Shown here in pieces: positions 23,161-34,224 of a stretch of DNA of 64,000 nt; position 1 is the stretch's first letter; the number at the start of each line of letters is the position of its first letter. Source of the DNA: Lycocorax pyrrhopterus obiensis (lineage: Eukaryota; Chordata; Aves; Passeriformes; Paradisaeidae); contig JACSVZ010000007.1 in assembly GCA_014706295.1 (NCBI GenBank), forward strand, positions 32,785,875 to 32,849,874, given 5' to 3'. Position numbers and translations under genes: made by a program. The notes under the pieces are model-generated. The model was not told the origin of the DNA. It worked only from the letters and a program-made list of their open reading frames with translations, and made no database searches.

Positions 23161-23999
23161 ACAATTATTGTCAAAATGTGTAATGTCTAAATGAAGCTGA
23201 GTTGTAATTCATTTTAAAAGAGAAGTTTCTGATAGTATTCCTCTTTTTTCTACAATAACTTATCACTTCTGCAATTGCTTGCTGAAGTAACTGATAAAAC
23301 TGAGTAAGACGTTTCAAAGCATTTCTATTTTTCTGTGTATGTTTATTCATTAGGTAGTTTCCTGTTGTCATGCTTTTCATAGAATTACAGAATAGCAATC
23401 TGCTGACTTAAAACTTTGTAAGGATTAAGATTTGAGTTCTTTTTTTTCTTTTTCTTGATCCTTTTTTGTAGTTGAGTTAGGAATACTGGATGTTGGTGAG
23501 GATTCAATGTGATTATCTTATAAGATTTATAAATAAACCTTATGACCAGGATAAAGCCTTCTTACATTATGTCACTGAAGAACTAGTCCTTAATTCTACC
23601 ACGAAACACCATTTAGATGATGATGTGAGTAGACATCATACTAGAAGAAATAAATCCAAAGGACTTTGAAGCCCTCCTGTTCCCTTTGAAGTTTCGTAAT
23701 GAGAGTCCAGTCATGTTTGTTATAGCTGCATGGATACTTCTTAGGAAATAAGACCATGTTAAGACAATTTTGCATTAATTAAAGCAACTTACATTGGAAC
23801 TTGTTAGAATTTTCCTGCACATGCCATTGGTGATCTTAGGTTAGGGAAGTTGTTTTGTCTGTGTAGACTGCCATTAAGTGGAATTCTGGGCAGTGTTGTC
23901 TGAGAGACATCTTTCTCCCTCCCAAGTCAATTGCTAGCACTTCCCATTTCCCTCATGTCCTAGTTTCATCCAGGACCCTAATGTTATTTGATACTGCCT

Positions 24000-24350
24000 T
24001 ACATCATTGTTAGGGGTGGGGAGAAAGGGACTCTGGCTTCCAGTCGAAAAAGCATGGCAGGAGGGGGGAAGCTGTGCTCCGTTGTTCGTTGTCTTGGGGT
24101 CCAGGGTGAGCATTTTTGCATGTGAATCACCCTCTGTCCTCTATACTTTTGTTACTAATATTATTGCCATTACTGTTCTTTTTTTTATCTCATTGATGTT
24201 TCCAGTAAGCTATTCATATCTCAGCCTGTGATCTTCAGTTTTGATGCCTCCAGTTCTCAACTCCATTCCGCTGCAGCTGGAAGGAGAGGGGAAGGAGGAA
24301 CAACGAGCAATGTGTCATTTGGGAGAGTCTTGGTGGGGGCCACCAAACTG
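24000..24350 (+). mobile_element. Degenerate ERVL-like solo LTR (avian endogenous retrovirus relic)
   Basis: Landmarks in the order of avian ERVL LTRs are present: a GGGTGAGCA-TTTTGCAT-GAATCACC block (about 24100-24132), a T-rich ATTATT tract, a TATCTCAGCCTGTGA block (about 24218-24232), then a CCATTCCGCTG-type block followed by a GGGGAAGGAG purine tract. No internal retroviral genes flank it, so it is a worn solo LTR. The ends are not definable by eye and the family assignment is from memory. Confidence 0.5.
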
Positions 24351-26896
24351 GGGAGTACCATTCCTAAATCACCACACCTCACTCGAAGTGGGCTCTTCCT
24401 CACAGGACTCTGGCGGTGGTGCAGAGTTTTGTAGAATCACTTAGGTACTTATAGTTACAGGCCAGTTGTGTGATTTCCTGCCTGCTGGGAAGGCGGGCAA
24501 GTGGGCAAATCATATTTGCCTATCCCATAAAAATCTCATGTTTTTTCCCTTCATTCCAATGAAACAAATAAGTAAACAACATCTTAGACTCGTTTGGTGA
24601 ACAGAAGAAGAAAATCCTACCACTCATCTCTTCCTATGCAACTTCTTGAACACAGTTAACAATACTGATCATACATGGTTCATATTTTGAAGATCATCTG
24701 AATTTGTAACTAAAAGGATTAGAGATGTACTTATTTGGGAATTCAGTGTGTTTTAAAGAAGTCAGCTGAAACTAGACCATCCATTCAGTGTCCTTAGCAC
24801 TTCAGTATTGTAACTCAGCTTTCTCTGTGGAAACCATAGACCCAAATGGGCCCACAGAAACTATGGGTATATTGCCTGGAGACCATGTTTATCCTAGAAG
24901 GTCAGGAAAAATAATAAAGCAGTAAATATTGATAGACTTGTTCATATTCAGATACCAAAGGCCTAGTAATACTAGAATATTCTGCTGTTTTAGATACTTG
25001 ATTTTTATGATTATTAAGGGTAGATTCAAGCTGTCCTGTGTTACACATTTTATTTGCAAGATTAGCTTTCAGGGCCAAAATTTTAGAAAATGCACTGCTT
25101 TAAAAATTAGCCCAATATATTGAATATCTCTTCCTTTGTTACAAATTATTTTGTGTTAAAATTTGAAACTCATAAAGTACAATAGCTACTGAAAAGATTG
25201 CACTTTTTGTATAACTTAATCAGGATAAGCAGCTTTTCTGTATTGCATTACTTTTTTCCCCATATGTAGGTTTTGGTATCTGCCAACTTTCTGGGTTCCA
25301 GGTACTTTTTAATTTAAAAATTGATATTCAAAAGAACATGAATAAAACTTTCTGGTGTCATACCTGTATACACCTAATTTTCTCTGTGTATTTGTACAGT
25401 TTTCACTGTAGCAGATGTTGATGTCTAAAAGGTTGTAGGCATTTGTCCACTGTTTTGCAATGCGTGATACTCTGTTGTTTCACACAGTAGATGTCTGTGA
25501 TTCTATAACAAATTCCATGTCTGCTGCCCTGCAGCATTTTAAGCCCTTTGTTTACGTCGTGTCCATCTTCCTTATTCACCCATTTTTAATTGTTTGGGGT
25601 TGCTGCTTCAGCTTTTCCGTTGTGCTTCAACAACAATTCTTTTATCTGTTTGCATACCATGTTTGATGAAATTACAGGACACAGAGTTACTTCCTCCTTG
25701 CACTTGGTAATTAGTTAAAATGCACTTTTAGTTCCTTCTTGCAGCCCATTACTTGGGTAGATGGTAATACCCAGCTTTAAATGGAGTATTTCAAATGTTG
25801 TAGTACCTGATGATAAAGAAAATAATATATTTTCCCGGTGTACTGGGATCTTTTTAGTCAATGTTATCTTTATATGATTCATATTGACAACATACTTTAA
25901 AATCATGAAGCAGACTGATACCCAACATGACAGATAGGAAAGGAAGGGTATCCTGTTTGGACTGGTTCTGCCTTTGCAATGTTCAATGCCAAAATAATTT
26001 TTTTAAAGTCAGATAAAATACTAATTTGAATTACTTTTTCCTGCAGTTGCATGTAGGCAGAACCAAATATAGCAAGACTGGAAGTTCTGATACTTTCTAA
26101 TAATGACTGTATCAATGGGTGGCAGAACAGGATCATGACAATTCTCTAGTTCACCACTTCAGAAATTGTGTTTTATTTTTTCCCAAGCACCTTATAAGAA
26201 CATGCAGTTGAATAAGGAAGTGTGAAATATATATGTTACTATCAAATAACATTTAGCAAGCTATTAATTAGGAAAAAGATAAGACAAAAAATGTATTAAA
26301 ATAAAAATTTGTATTAAAAACTAATGAGATAAAAAGTTCATGCCTAGAATAAAATAATAGCGTTGAACTGGAAAAGTAAGACTTGGGAATTTGCAGCTGA
26401 TACAAAGCTAGTAAAAGTAGGGAAGACATGAACACAAATTTAGCATTCTCTTATCAGGATGTTATCTGCTGGCTATGGCAAAACATGGGAGTAAATGGAA
26501 ATTTAAGTTTCACAGTAAATGGATTTATTTTTATTTTTACAATGAATAAATTATTTATTTTTCTGACACGAACATAGAAGAAGGAAATTTTGCATTGTCA
26601 TATCACTGTGTATCTTTAGTGTTCACTGAGGCCTCTATACAGCTTCCTGTGCACTTTGCCAACTTTCATGTTAGTTTCAAAAAATATTTTAGTGAAACAT
26701 TTTACAATGACATGGTATTATGTTGCAAATGTAACAAAATTTGTTTAAGGTTTATTAATGTATTTCTGCTTTATCTCACTATCTTAGAAAATATGTTCAG
26801 TTTTATGAAATTTTGCGTTAGCTGCAGTTTGTTATAATTGTTGATTGCAGGAAGCATCAGATTGCACAAGTAAAGAATATGCCCAAGTGGGCACAC

Positions 26897-26941
26897 AACA
26901 TAACATAACATAACATAACATAACATAACATAACATAACAT
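26897..26941. repeat. (AACAT)9 microsatellite
   Basis: Nine uninterrupted AACAT units, followed by decayed units. The minus-strand ORF over it (repeating MLCYV) is an artefact of the repeat. Confidence 0.95.
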
Positions 26942-27404
26942 AATATAGCAACATAACAACTTACATAATCTGTGAAATTTTTCTTGGGATGGAGTACTCT
27001 CAAAACAAAGGAAAAAGTAGTAAATTAGAAGTAGTAAATGAAAACTGAGACTTCAAGCTGTTTGGAGTGGAATCTGTGCAATGTGATTGTTTACTTTTTT
27101 GCTTGAATGCCTTTTGTAGAGGGGTGACGTTTTAGATTATTTTCTCAGTAAACAAAATCCTAATTTGCGTCTGGTCATTTTTCAAGATAGGAACACTTAG
27201 CACTTGCCATCTGATTTTTATCTAATTTGTCTCAAAAGTCCTTAAGAGTAATATCTGCTTAAGGGGAAGCTAACTTATTTATGCCCTGCAGCCACTGTCT
27301 TCTCTCAGGCAGATTGGAGACTAGGCAAATAGAACAGGTTATTTGTACAATCAGCCTTCTGTTATCCACCATAATAAAAGAATTTAAAGCTTCAGAAAAT
27401 TGAC

Positions 27405-27819
27405 ATTGAGGTGTTAGAGCGTGTCCCGGGCAACAAAGCTGATGAAGGATCTGGAACGTAAGTCCTATGAGAAGCAGCCAGTGGAGCTGGGGTTGTTTAG
27501 TCCTGAGAAAAGAAGGCTCAGGAGAGACCTTTATTGCTCATTACCTGAAAGAAGGTAGTGGCCAGGGGGTTGGTTTCTTCTCCCAGTCAACTAGTGATAG
27601 GATAAGGTGAAATGGCCTCAAGTTGCACCAGAGGAGGTTCAGTTTTGGTATTAGGAAAGAGTGGTTAAGAATTGAAACAGGTCACTATCCCTGGAAGTAT
27701 TCAAAAAATGAGTAGATGTAGCACTTCTTGATACAGTTTAATGGTCGTGGAGATACTTGGTCAAAGGTTGGACTTGATCTTGGAGGTCTTTTCCAACCTT
27801 AATGATTCTTTGATTTTAT
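27405..27819 (+). mobile_element. CR1 LINE 3' part, forward orientation
   Basis: The copy follows the CR1 3' region in order: GTTAGAGCGTGTCC, AGCTGATGAAGG, GGAGCTGGGGTTGTTTAG, CTAGTGATAGGATAAGG, CACCAGAGGAGGTTCAG, the GGACTTGATCTTGGAGGTC block, and a tail with ATGATTCTTTGATT. About 415 bp with scattered indels. Confidence 0.92.
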
Positions 27820-27956
27820 AAAAATGCAACCCCCCTGACATTGCACAAACTAGATAAAGAGTCACCTTGTCGACACAAGGATCAGCTTGGAACTATGACG
27901 TAGGGTATAAAAATGAGGGAGCCAGGTGCTGCATGGTATCAGGATCAGTGTGAGCA

Positions 27957-28190
27957 TACACTGAAACACAGAAAAGTCTGGCTAAACATCAGGAAACAAT
28001 TTCTCGCTGTGAAGGTGACTGAGAAACTAGCATGGATTGCCCAGAGAGGATGAGGAGGATGGAGATTCCTGGAAGTATTCAAAAGCCATTTGGACATGGT
28101 CCTGGGCAGCCAGCTCCAGGAGAGGTGGAGGTGCAGACCAGATGGCCTCCAGAGTCCTTTCTGACCTCAGCCGTTCTGTGGTTTGTGATT
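27957..28190 (+). mobile_element. Older CR1 copy, forward orientation, different subfamily
   Basis: Contains the CR1 3' landmarks GAAACAATTTCTCGCTGTGA, ATTGCCCAGAGAGGATG, CCTGGAAGTATTCAAAAGCC, GATGGCCTCCAGAGTCC and a TTCTGTGGTTTGTGATT tail. Its 3' end differs from the neighbouring copy at 27405 (GTG-type tail), pointing to an older subfamily. Stacked ORFs at 28027-28357 are shadows. Confidence 0.8.
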
Positions 28191-31057
28191 GGAAGCTTTT
28201 TTTCCGTGTCAATCTTGAAGGTCCTTAAGGTATGGCAGCACTGGAAGTGGGAGGTCCTACAGTTCAGCTGCAACCTTGTATCTGGTCTGGCTCTGAGAGC
28301 TGCCCTCAGGTGTTCATGTGTCTTAACTAATAAGGCCAAATGAGTTAGAGTGATCATGTGATAATCAGGCCGGCTGCACGTAGAGCCATATCAGGTTCCT
28401 TAAACTCTGGCATCATTAATTTTTAACCTAGACAAATCACTCAGTGATATGTTGGTATTTCTGGATTTCATGTGTAGTCTATGTGAATTTTTTTTTTGTG
28501 AGTTAAATGGAATTTAAGAATTCAGTAGTTTATAAAGCCTGACTTGTGTTTTGTTCCCAGTATAGTTCCTTCTGTTAACGTGTCATTATCGTTTACTTTG
28601 CTGTTGTGATTTTTACCACTCTAAGCAGCATCCCAACACCACTGCATAATTAAACTTTATTATTCTGTTGCCAGTATGTTAAGGAGCTGATTTTTGGAAT
28701 TACATGAATACAATTATTTTTTCTAGTCAAATTCTTCAGCATTTTAATGATTTTGATTGCCATATGCAGGTTATTTTCTTAAGATGCTAACTGTCCATGT
28801 AGAATTATCCTAAATTAAGGTGACTTCACAAAACATAGAAAAGGAATGGACGTGAATTACTTTATATTATGCAAACAATGTAATTGTGATGTGTTTTTCA
28901 TTATAGTATCTTGTACAGAAAAATAAACATTTGCTTGAGAATTGAAGTACTTTGCTTGGTGTCAGCTTCTATCCCATGGATAGTTTGCTCCAGTTAAAAA
29001 GAATATAATGGTAGAAAGAACCAAAAGAAGCTTATGCTGTTGAATGTCAGTTTATATCATAGTAGACAATCTGTTAAGTCTTACAGTATATCAGTTTATG
29101 ATGCACTTGATTTTATGCAGTAGCTGTGTTTTAAGAAATTAGTTAGGATTATTAATTCTTATAATTTATCACTTTCTAAGCATATTTTAAGGAATAAGTA
29201 AAGAGTAAAAGAATTGCTACTCTCTGTCTTACCTCTGCTTTAGAACAAAATTCAAACAAAACAATCTCTCGAACTTGTTTCAGGGCTTTCAACTAGAAGC
29301 AGTGAAAAACACGTGCCAACAATGACATATATGTAATTGTTAAAAATTTTTTAAACTTCTTATGCTGTGTTAGATTTCGTTCATGGAGATTCTTCCGTCA
29401 TTCTGTAATTGCACAAGTGTTTGTGCCAAGATACAAAAATAAGCAGCAGAGGGTTGAGTATGGGTAGGCATGGTGAAAAATCTGCTTCTGGTGCTAGTGC
29501 AGGTCTATGTCAGCATAGGTGAATTATGACTGTCTTACCCAAATCCCAAAGAATTTTAAGCATTGGGCAATCCTGCATACAAAGTAGATCTTTTGTTAAG
29601 ATAGATCTGTATCCTTCTGTTAGCCAAACTAAGAACTGATTGTTAGGAGCATTTTCAAAGCCTGTTTGCTTCAGTTATCATGTGACCTTAAAGAGCTAAC
29701 CTTCAAGTCAGGACGTTCATAAGGTTCATGCCCTGCAAACTGAGTGCTTAAGCAGCTGAGGTGCCAGAAGGGTCACAACTTTTTCTGGGGACCTGAGGCA
29801 ACTGTTTTAAGTCCTGTTTAGGTGAATGGATATGCAGAGCCTGTAATTCCAGAGGGAATATCAGCCAGTCAAAGGAATTAACAGCAGAAAATGTGAAAGT
29901 TGGTAGACCTAACCGGTTATGATTCCAGCAGTGCAGTCAGGCAATTTTCCCATGCTGGAAAGCTCTAAGTAGAGACTTCTTAGAGGGCAAGGAGAAGTTT
30001 AGATACTATAACTAGCTGGAATCACCAAGGTTTTTATTTTATGCTTTGTAAAATATTGATCCCTTTTCCTTTTGATTTTGTGTATCAGTTCAGCTGCTTG
30101 CATATAGCTTCACCTGTGTTTGAAAAAAATAGCTTTACATTAAAAGCTTCCATGTCATGCGGATTTCAGGGTGATGGTCACGTTGTCTTTTCTTTCCTCT
30201 TTCCTTCATGTGCTCTGAAGAGAAAAAGGGGAAAAAGAAATAAAAAAAGCACCTAAATACTGGAATATTTTACCGATCTGGCACTTTGGTCCATACTTTG
30301 ATGCTTTAATGCTATTTTGTTGGTTCTGCTGTTGAATGGATCATACAAACTCCTTAGTCTTAGAGAACATTGACAGTAAAATTTAAATTCTTTGGACTAT
30401 TTTCAATCCTTGTTTAAATTAGAATTTAGTTGAGAAAGCAGAAGCTAAGCCAGGAAACTGGAAATAGACTTTAGAAAGCAGATGGAAGTGGGACTTTGAT
30501 CATCTAAGAATGAACTCCAGTCACTTGTTTAGGAGGGCTGTAACTTCTGGGCCAGTGTCTCACAGAAGGCTCTCTTAAACTCTTACACCAATGTATTGAA
30601 AGGGTTTCTCTTTCTTCATCTGGCCAAATGCAGTTGTGGTATAGGTTGAGGGGAACTATAGTATTCCTGGTCCTAGAGGTGCGTTTGGTAAATCCACGCT
30701 GTCACTAAACCTGTGTGATCAATGCTTGGCCTCCTCATTTTTTCGCTGCTGATTTAAATTTCTCTGGGTTTCAGTTTCGTGCTTTCAGCCTTTGGATTTT
30801 GTTATATTCTTACTAAATGGCAGAGCTATCCTGTATCTCATTCACAGTATTCTGTACTTAAGCTCTGTATTTAATCTTCGTCTGATAGAATGAAGGCAAA
30901 GAATTCTTTGTATCTCGTTGTTTGGTACTTTCTGAGGTCTTCATTTGTATTTGTGATTGCTGTTTTATCCAGTTTGACTGTGTATGGTGATTACATGTTT
31001 GAAGTTCCGTTTAAATCACTGTATTTGATGCATGTTATTTTAGAATTCAGATGGGGC

Positions 31058-31082
31058 TGTGTGTGTGCATGCATGTGCATGT
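31058..31082. repeat. 25-nt alternating purine-pyrimidine run
   Basis: A TG/CATG run with perfect alternation, about 350 nt before the exon at 31433. It has Z-DNA potential only. Confidence 0.6.
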
Positions 31083-31432
31083 CATAATATCCTATCAGTT
31101 CCACATTTATCTGCAAAATTAAGCAAAACTAAAGTTTCCTTTTGTTGTTTCAGTCTGTCATATCTTTTCCCCTGTTTTCCCTTCTCAGCATGGAAGACCT
31201 CTGCTTTATCCTCTTCTCTCAGAAACACTATGGAAAATCCGGTCATGTGGTCTTAGAAAAAAAATGCTAATTACTCTGTTCAGGTTTTCTATTCCATCAC
31301 CGCTGTAAAAGGTCATTTATTTGAGAGCCTACACCTGCATTCTGGACCCGGTGGTGTTGTACGAAATATTCTATGCTGAAGATGGCGCATTGATTTCTGA
31401 TTCTAATGGAATGTAATTTTTTATTTCTACAG

Positions 31433-31494
31433 AGTACCAAGCTGCCATTCTGCATTTAAAGAGGGAACACAAAGAAGAAATTGAAACATTAAAG
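31433..31494 (+). CDS. FMN1: FMN1 shared micro-exon, start of the coiled coil
   Basis: This 62-nt exon lies between introns of 19 kb and 18 kb. The acceptor is ttctacag and the donor GTATAC. The first two bases complete the Glu codon begun in the previous exon; it ends in phase 0. It encodes [21 protein letters not shown], almost the same as mammalian formin-1. The heptad-like pattern continues into the next exon, so the coiled coil is split across this junction. No ORF caller would flag an exon this small; it was found by homology and phase. Confidence 0.92.
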
Positions 31495-33501
31495 GTATAC
31501 TTTTGTAATGATTTACTTTCTTTCCATGACTAGTGCATTTTACAGATTTAAGTAGTGCAAACATATACTTTCTATCAAGTGTTAAGAATTTAATTGTTTC
31601 TTTGTAGAAGTTGTTTTCAGTTGACTGCCAACTCAGCTAAAATTAATCTGGTTGAAATCTATACCTGCACTCGTAAATGATGTCAAAAAGCACTTTTATT
31701 TGTTTCCTCTTTATAGTTTTCCTTACTGTTGTTCTCTTAAATTCTTCCTGCTAACTCAGCAGTGCAGTATTTTTGCATTGGCACTGATGTTTAACTACTT
31801 ACTCTTTCTCAGCGAAACATACTTCTGTAGAAGCAGTTTCCTGTAATTTTAACAGGAAAATAAGCATGTGTGAGACTTTCTGAAGTTTAATATTGAGCAC
31901 TTTTTATTGATGTCTCCTCTTTTAAAGTATGAACTTGACCAACTAGTTATCAAAATCAGAAATAACACAATTTAGTATTAGAACTCACTTTCCCTTGGCT
32001 AAGTAAAGTGAAATTCTACAAGAAAGTGTTTTTATCATAAAAGCAGGAACTTAAATGGCAGTATAACTGAATTTGGTGATCACCACTAGTTAAAATTAAC
32101 AGCAGCTCCCTTTTCTCACCAGTTACGATATATTCTTAAGCATAGCTGCACCGTGTTCTAATACAGATTCATATGCTAAATCGTTAGTATACAGGTCATC
32201 AATTACAAAACATTCAGTGTTTCCTTTGTCATCATTAAGGCAAATAAAATGGAAAATAAACAGATTTACTAGCACAGGAATTCTGATAATCCAGTTCATT
32301 GATACATTAACAGTGTCATTAGGCAAATCACATTGTATAATGTGAAGTATCAAAATTTACATTATAAAGTTTCAATGGGAACATATAATGGGGAAGTAAA
32401 ATTGTGTCATGATTTAATGTAATAACTTGTTGCATTTTATTCTTTAAGAGTATAACAGAAAAATATGATGGTAGATAACCCAACTACTGGAAATTCTTGG
32501 GGGTTAAATCTGATTCTGTGGTACGCACTGAAGGAACCTACAGACAGGAATTTCTCTGAACCAGCTCTTTTGCAAACTGATCCAAATCCCGTATCTGGTG
32601 TTTATGAAGAAAGTTTGATTATCGTACTTTCTCTGCAAAAGGTTAGGGGTGAGACCCTTAGTCTTTGTTATTCCTAAAAGGCTTAGAAAAATGTTAAATA
32701 TTGGAAGATATATGTGGGGGAAAGTTCTCAAAATATTATTAAACTGTCCTCTGAAGATGAAAGCAACATTTTCTAGAATCTCTCCCTTGAAATCTGTGTA
32801 TAGTGGCTTATAAGTGAGAGATATGTTTATTCTTTAGCATTTGAATGTGCCCTATACTTTAGTACTGTTCCTTTTTGTAAGGTTTTTTTTGAGTATGCGA
32901 ACAGGAATTCCTAATTGTTTTTTATTCTTCAATATCTGTTATCACTGTGTTAATTTCATATAAACTTCATACAGATTACCCAGAGTGCACCCAGGGCTTT
33001 ACCCATACCACTAGTTCGTAGCGGTTGGTGAATCTGTGAGACAGTGAAGTTGCAGTGAATGTAGCAGTCTTGAAAGTGCAACAATCACTGGGTAGGGAGG
33101 GCAGATGACAGTACTGTATTTTATTTTGCCGTCTTTATGGTACCACCAAAACTTGAAGCTTTGTTCCTTTTTTTGATGTCACTGGAAATCAGTTTTTGTC
33201 ATGTAGTGTGTGTATACTAATTAAGATTACAACGTGTATTACACCAAGTCAATTAACTGATGAATCTGTACCATCTCTTACAATCTGCATGACACATAAC
33301 TCTTGAAGGGTTAATTAATGTACATAATTCAACTGAATCATCCACATGAAGGTGATGTCTAAAAAGGGTAATGCAGTTGCTGCGTTCAAACGGTTTCTTG
33401 AATTTTTCACTGAATATTTACAAAATACTGAGTAATACGTTTTTAAGACATGAAACAGTTTCTGTTCAGTACTGTTAAGTGTTTTGCTTTCCCTGCTCTT
33501 G

Positions 33502-33700
33502 CCGCTAGATGTCAGCTGAGTCTTTCAGAAAACGTTCCCAAAAGCGTGTGCACGTTTCGTCCGTCCGTCTGAACTGAGAGAGTGTGTGTGGTGGTAACAT
33601 CCTGCCCACTGTTTGTGTACCTGGCAGTTTTAGTTTTAGCTCAGAAATTATCTTGCACGTTACGGAACTAGATTGAAGTTGCTCGATAGATAAGTCGTAG
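33502..33700. promoter_or_regulatory. Local CpG cluster with a CTCF-like motif
   Basis: Eleven CpGs occur in about 200 bp, seven of them before 33570, inside an otherwise CpG-poor intron. The left edge has CCGCTAGATGTCAG (33502-33515), one mismatch from the CTCF core. CpG survival in intronic DNA suggests low germline methylation, as at an enhancer or weak promoter. Confidence 0.35.
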
Positions 33701-34201
33701 CTGTCAACACCTTCACAGTATTAGTTCAGCAGAACCAAATCTTGAGTATCTAATAACCAACTAAGTAGATGACAACATTAAATCAAAGTACTGTAAATGG
33801 ACTCCTGACTTCTGAATGAAAGGAATTTACATGGAGGCAATAAATGTTCTGATTGCAGTGCTTAATATTTAACCCAACATGTAGCTGCGCAAGGGTGCAG
33901 CATACTTTTGTTTTCTCTAAGTTAAGTTGATAAAATGAGTAAAAATTTCAGGTTTTCCCTAATGTCTCCTTGTTCCCTTTAGCACAAAGGTACCAAATAT
34001 CCCTTCATCTTTAGTTACGTGGAAGTTTAATACTGCTTTTTGAAGATGGAATGAAACTCCTAAGTTCACCTGTAACCCTGTACCCTATGCATGGGTGTTT
34101 TTCTCTGATACAGGTTGTTAGGCTTCCACCAGCTCACTAGATCTTTTGCATATTTCCAAACTGCGAGTAGTAGTATCTTTAGGTTTTTATATTACATAAT
34201 A

Positions 34202-34224
34202 ATATTACATAATGCATGTAATAT
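34202..34224. repeat. AT-rich inverted repeat, 9-bp arms
   Basis: ATATTACAT, 5-nt loop, ATGTAATAT; the left arm is part of a local ATTACATAATA duplication. Confidence 0.7.

Larger units (their letters stand above)
12160..31432 (+). other. FMN1 intron, 19.3 kb
   Basis: The intron runs between GTAAAA and ttctacag. It holds CR1 fragments at 22660-22745, 23025-23160, 27405-27819 and 27957-28190, an ERVL-like LTR relic near 24000-24350, a pentanucleotide microsatellite at 26897-26941, and small duplications and inverted repeats. The rest is unique AT-rich sequence. No additional exon was recognised in the ORFs, which are short and lack conserved splice-bounded words. Confidence 0.75.

Noticed and set aside
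26771..26959. Minus-strand ORF with repeating MLCYV
   Set aside because: It is the translation of the AACAT microsatellite.
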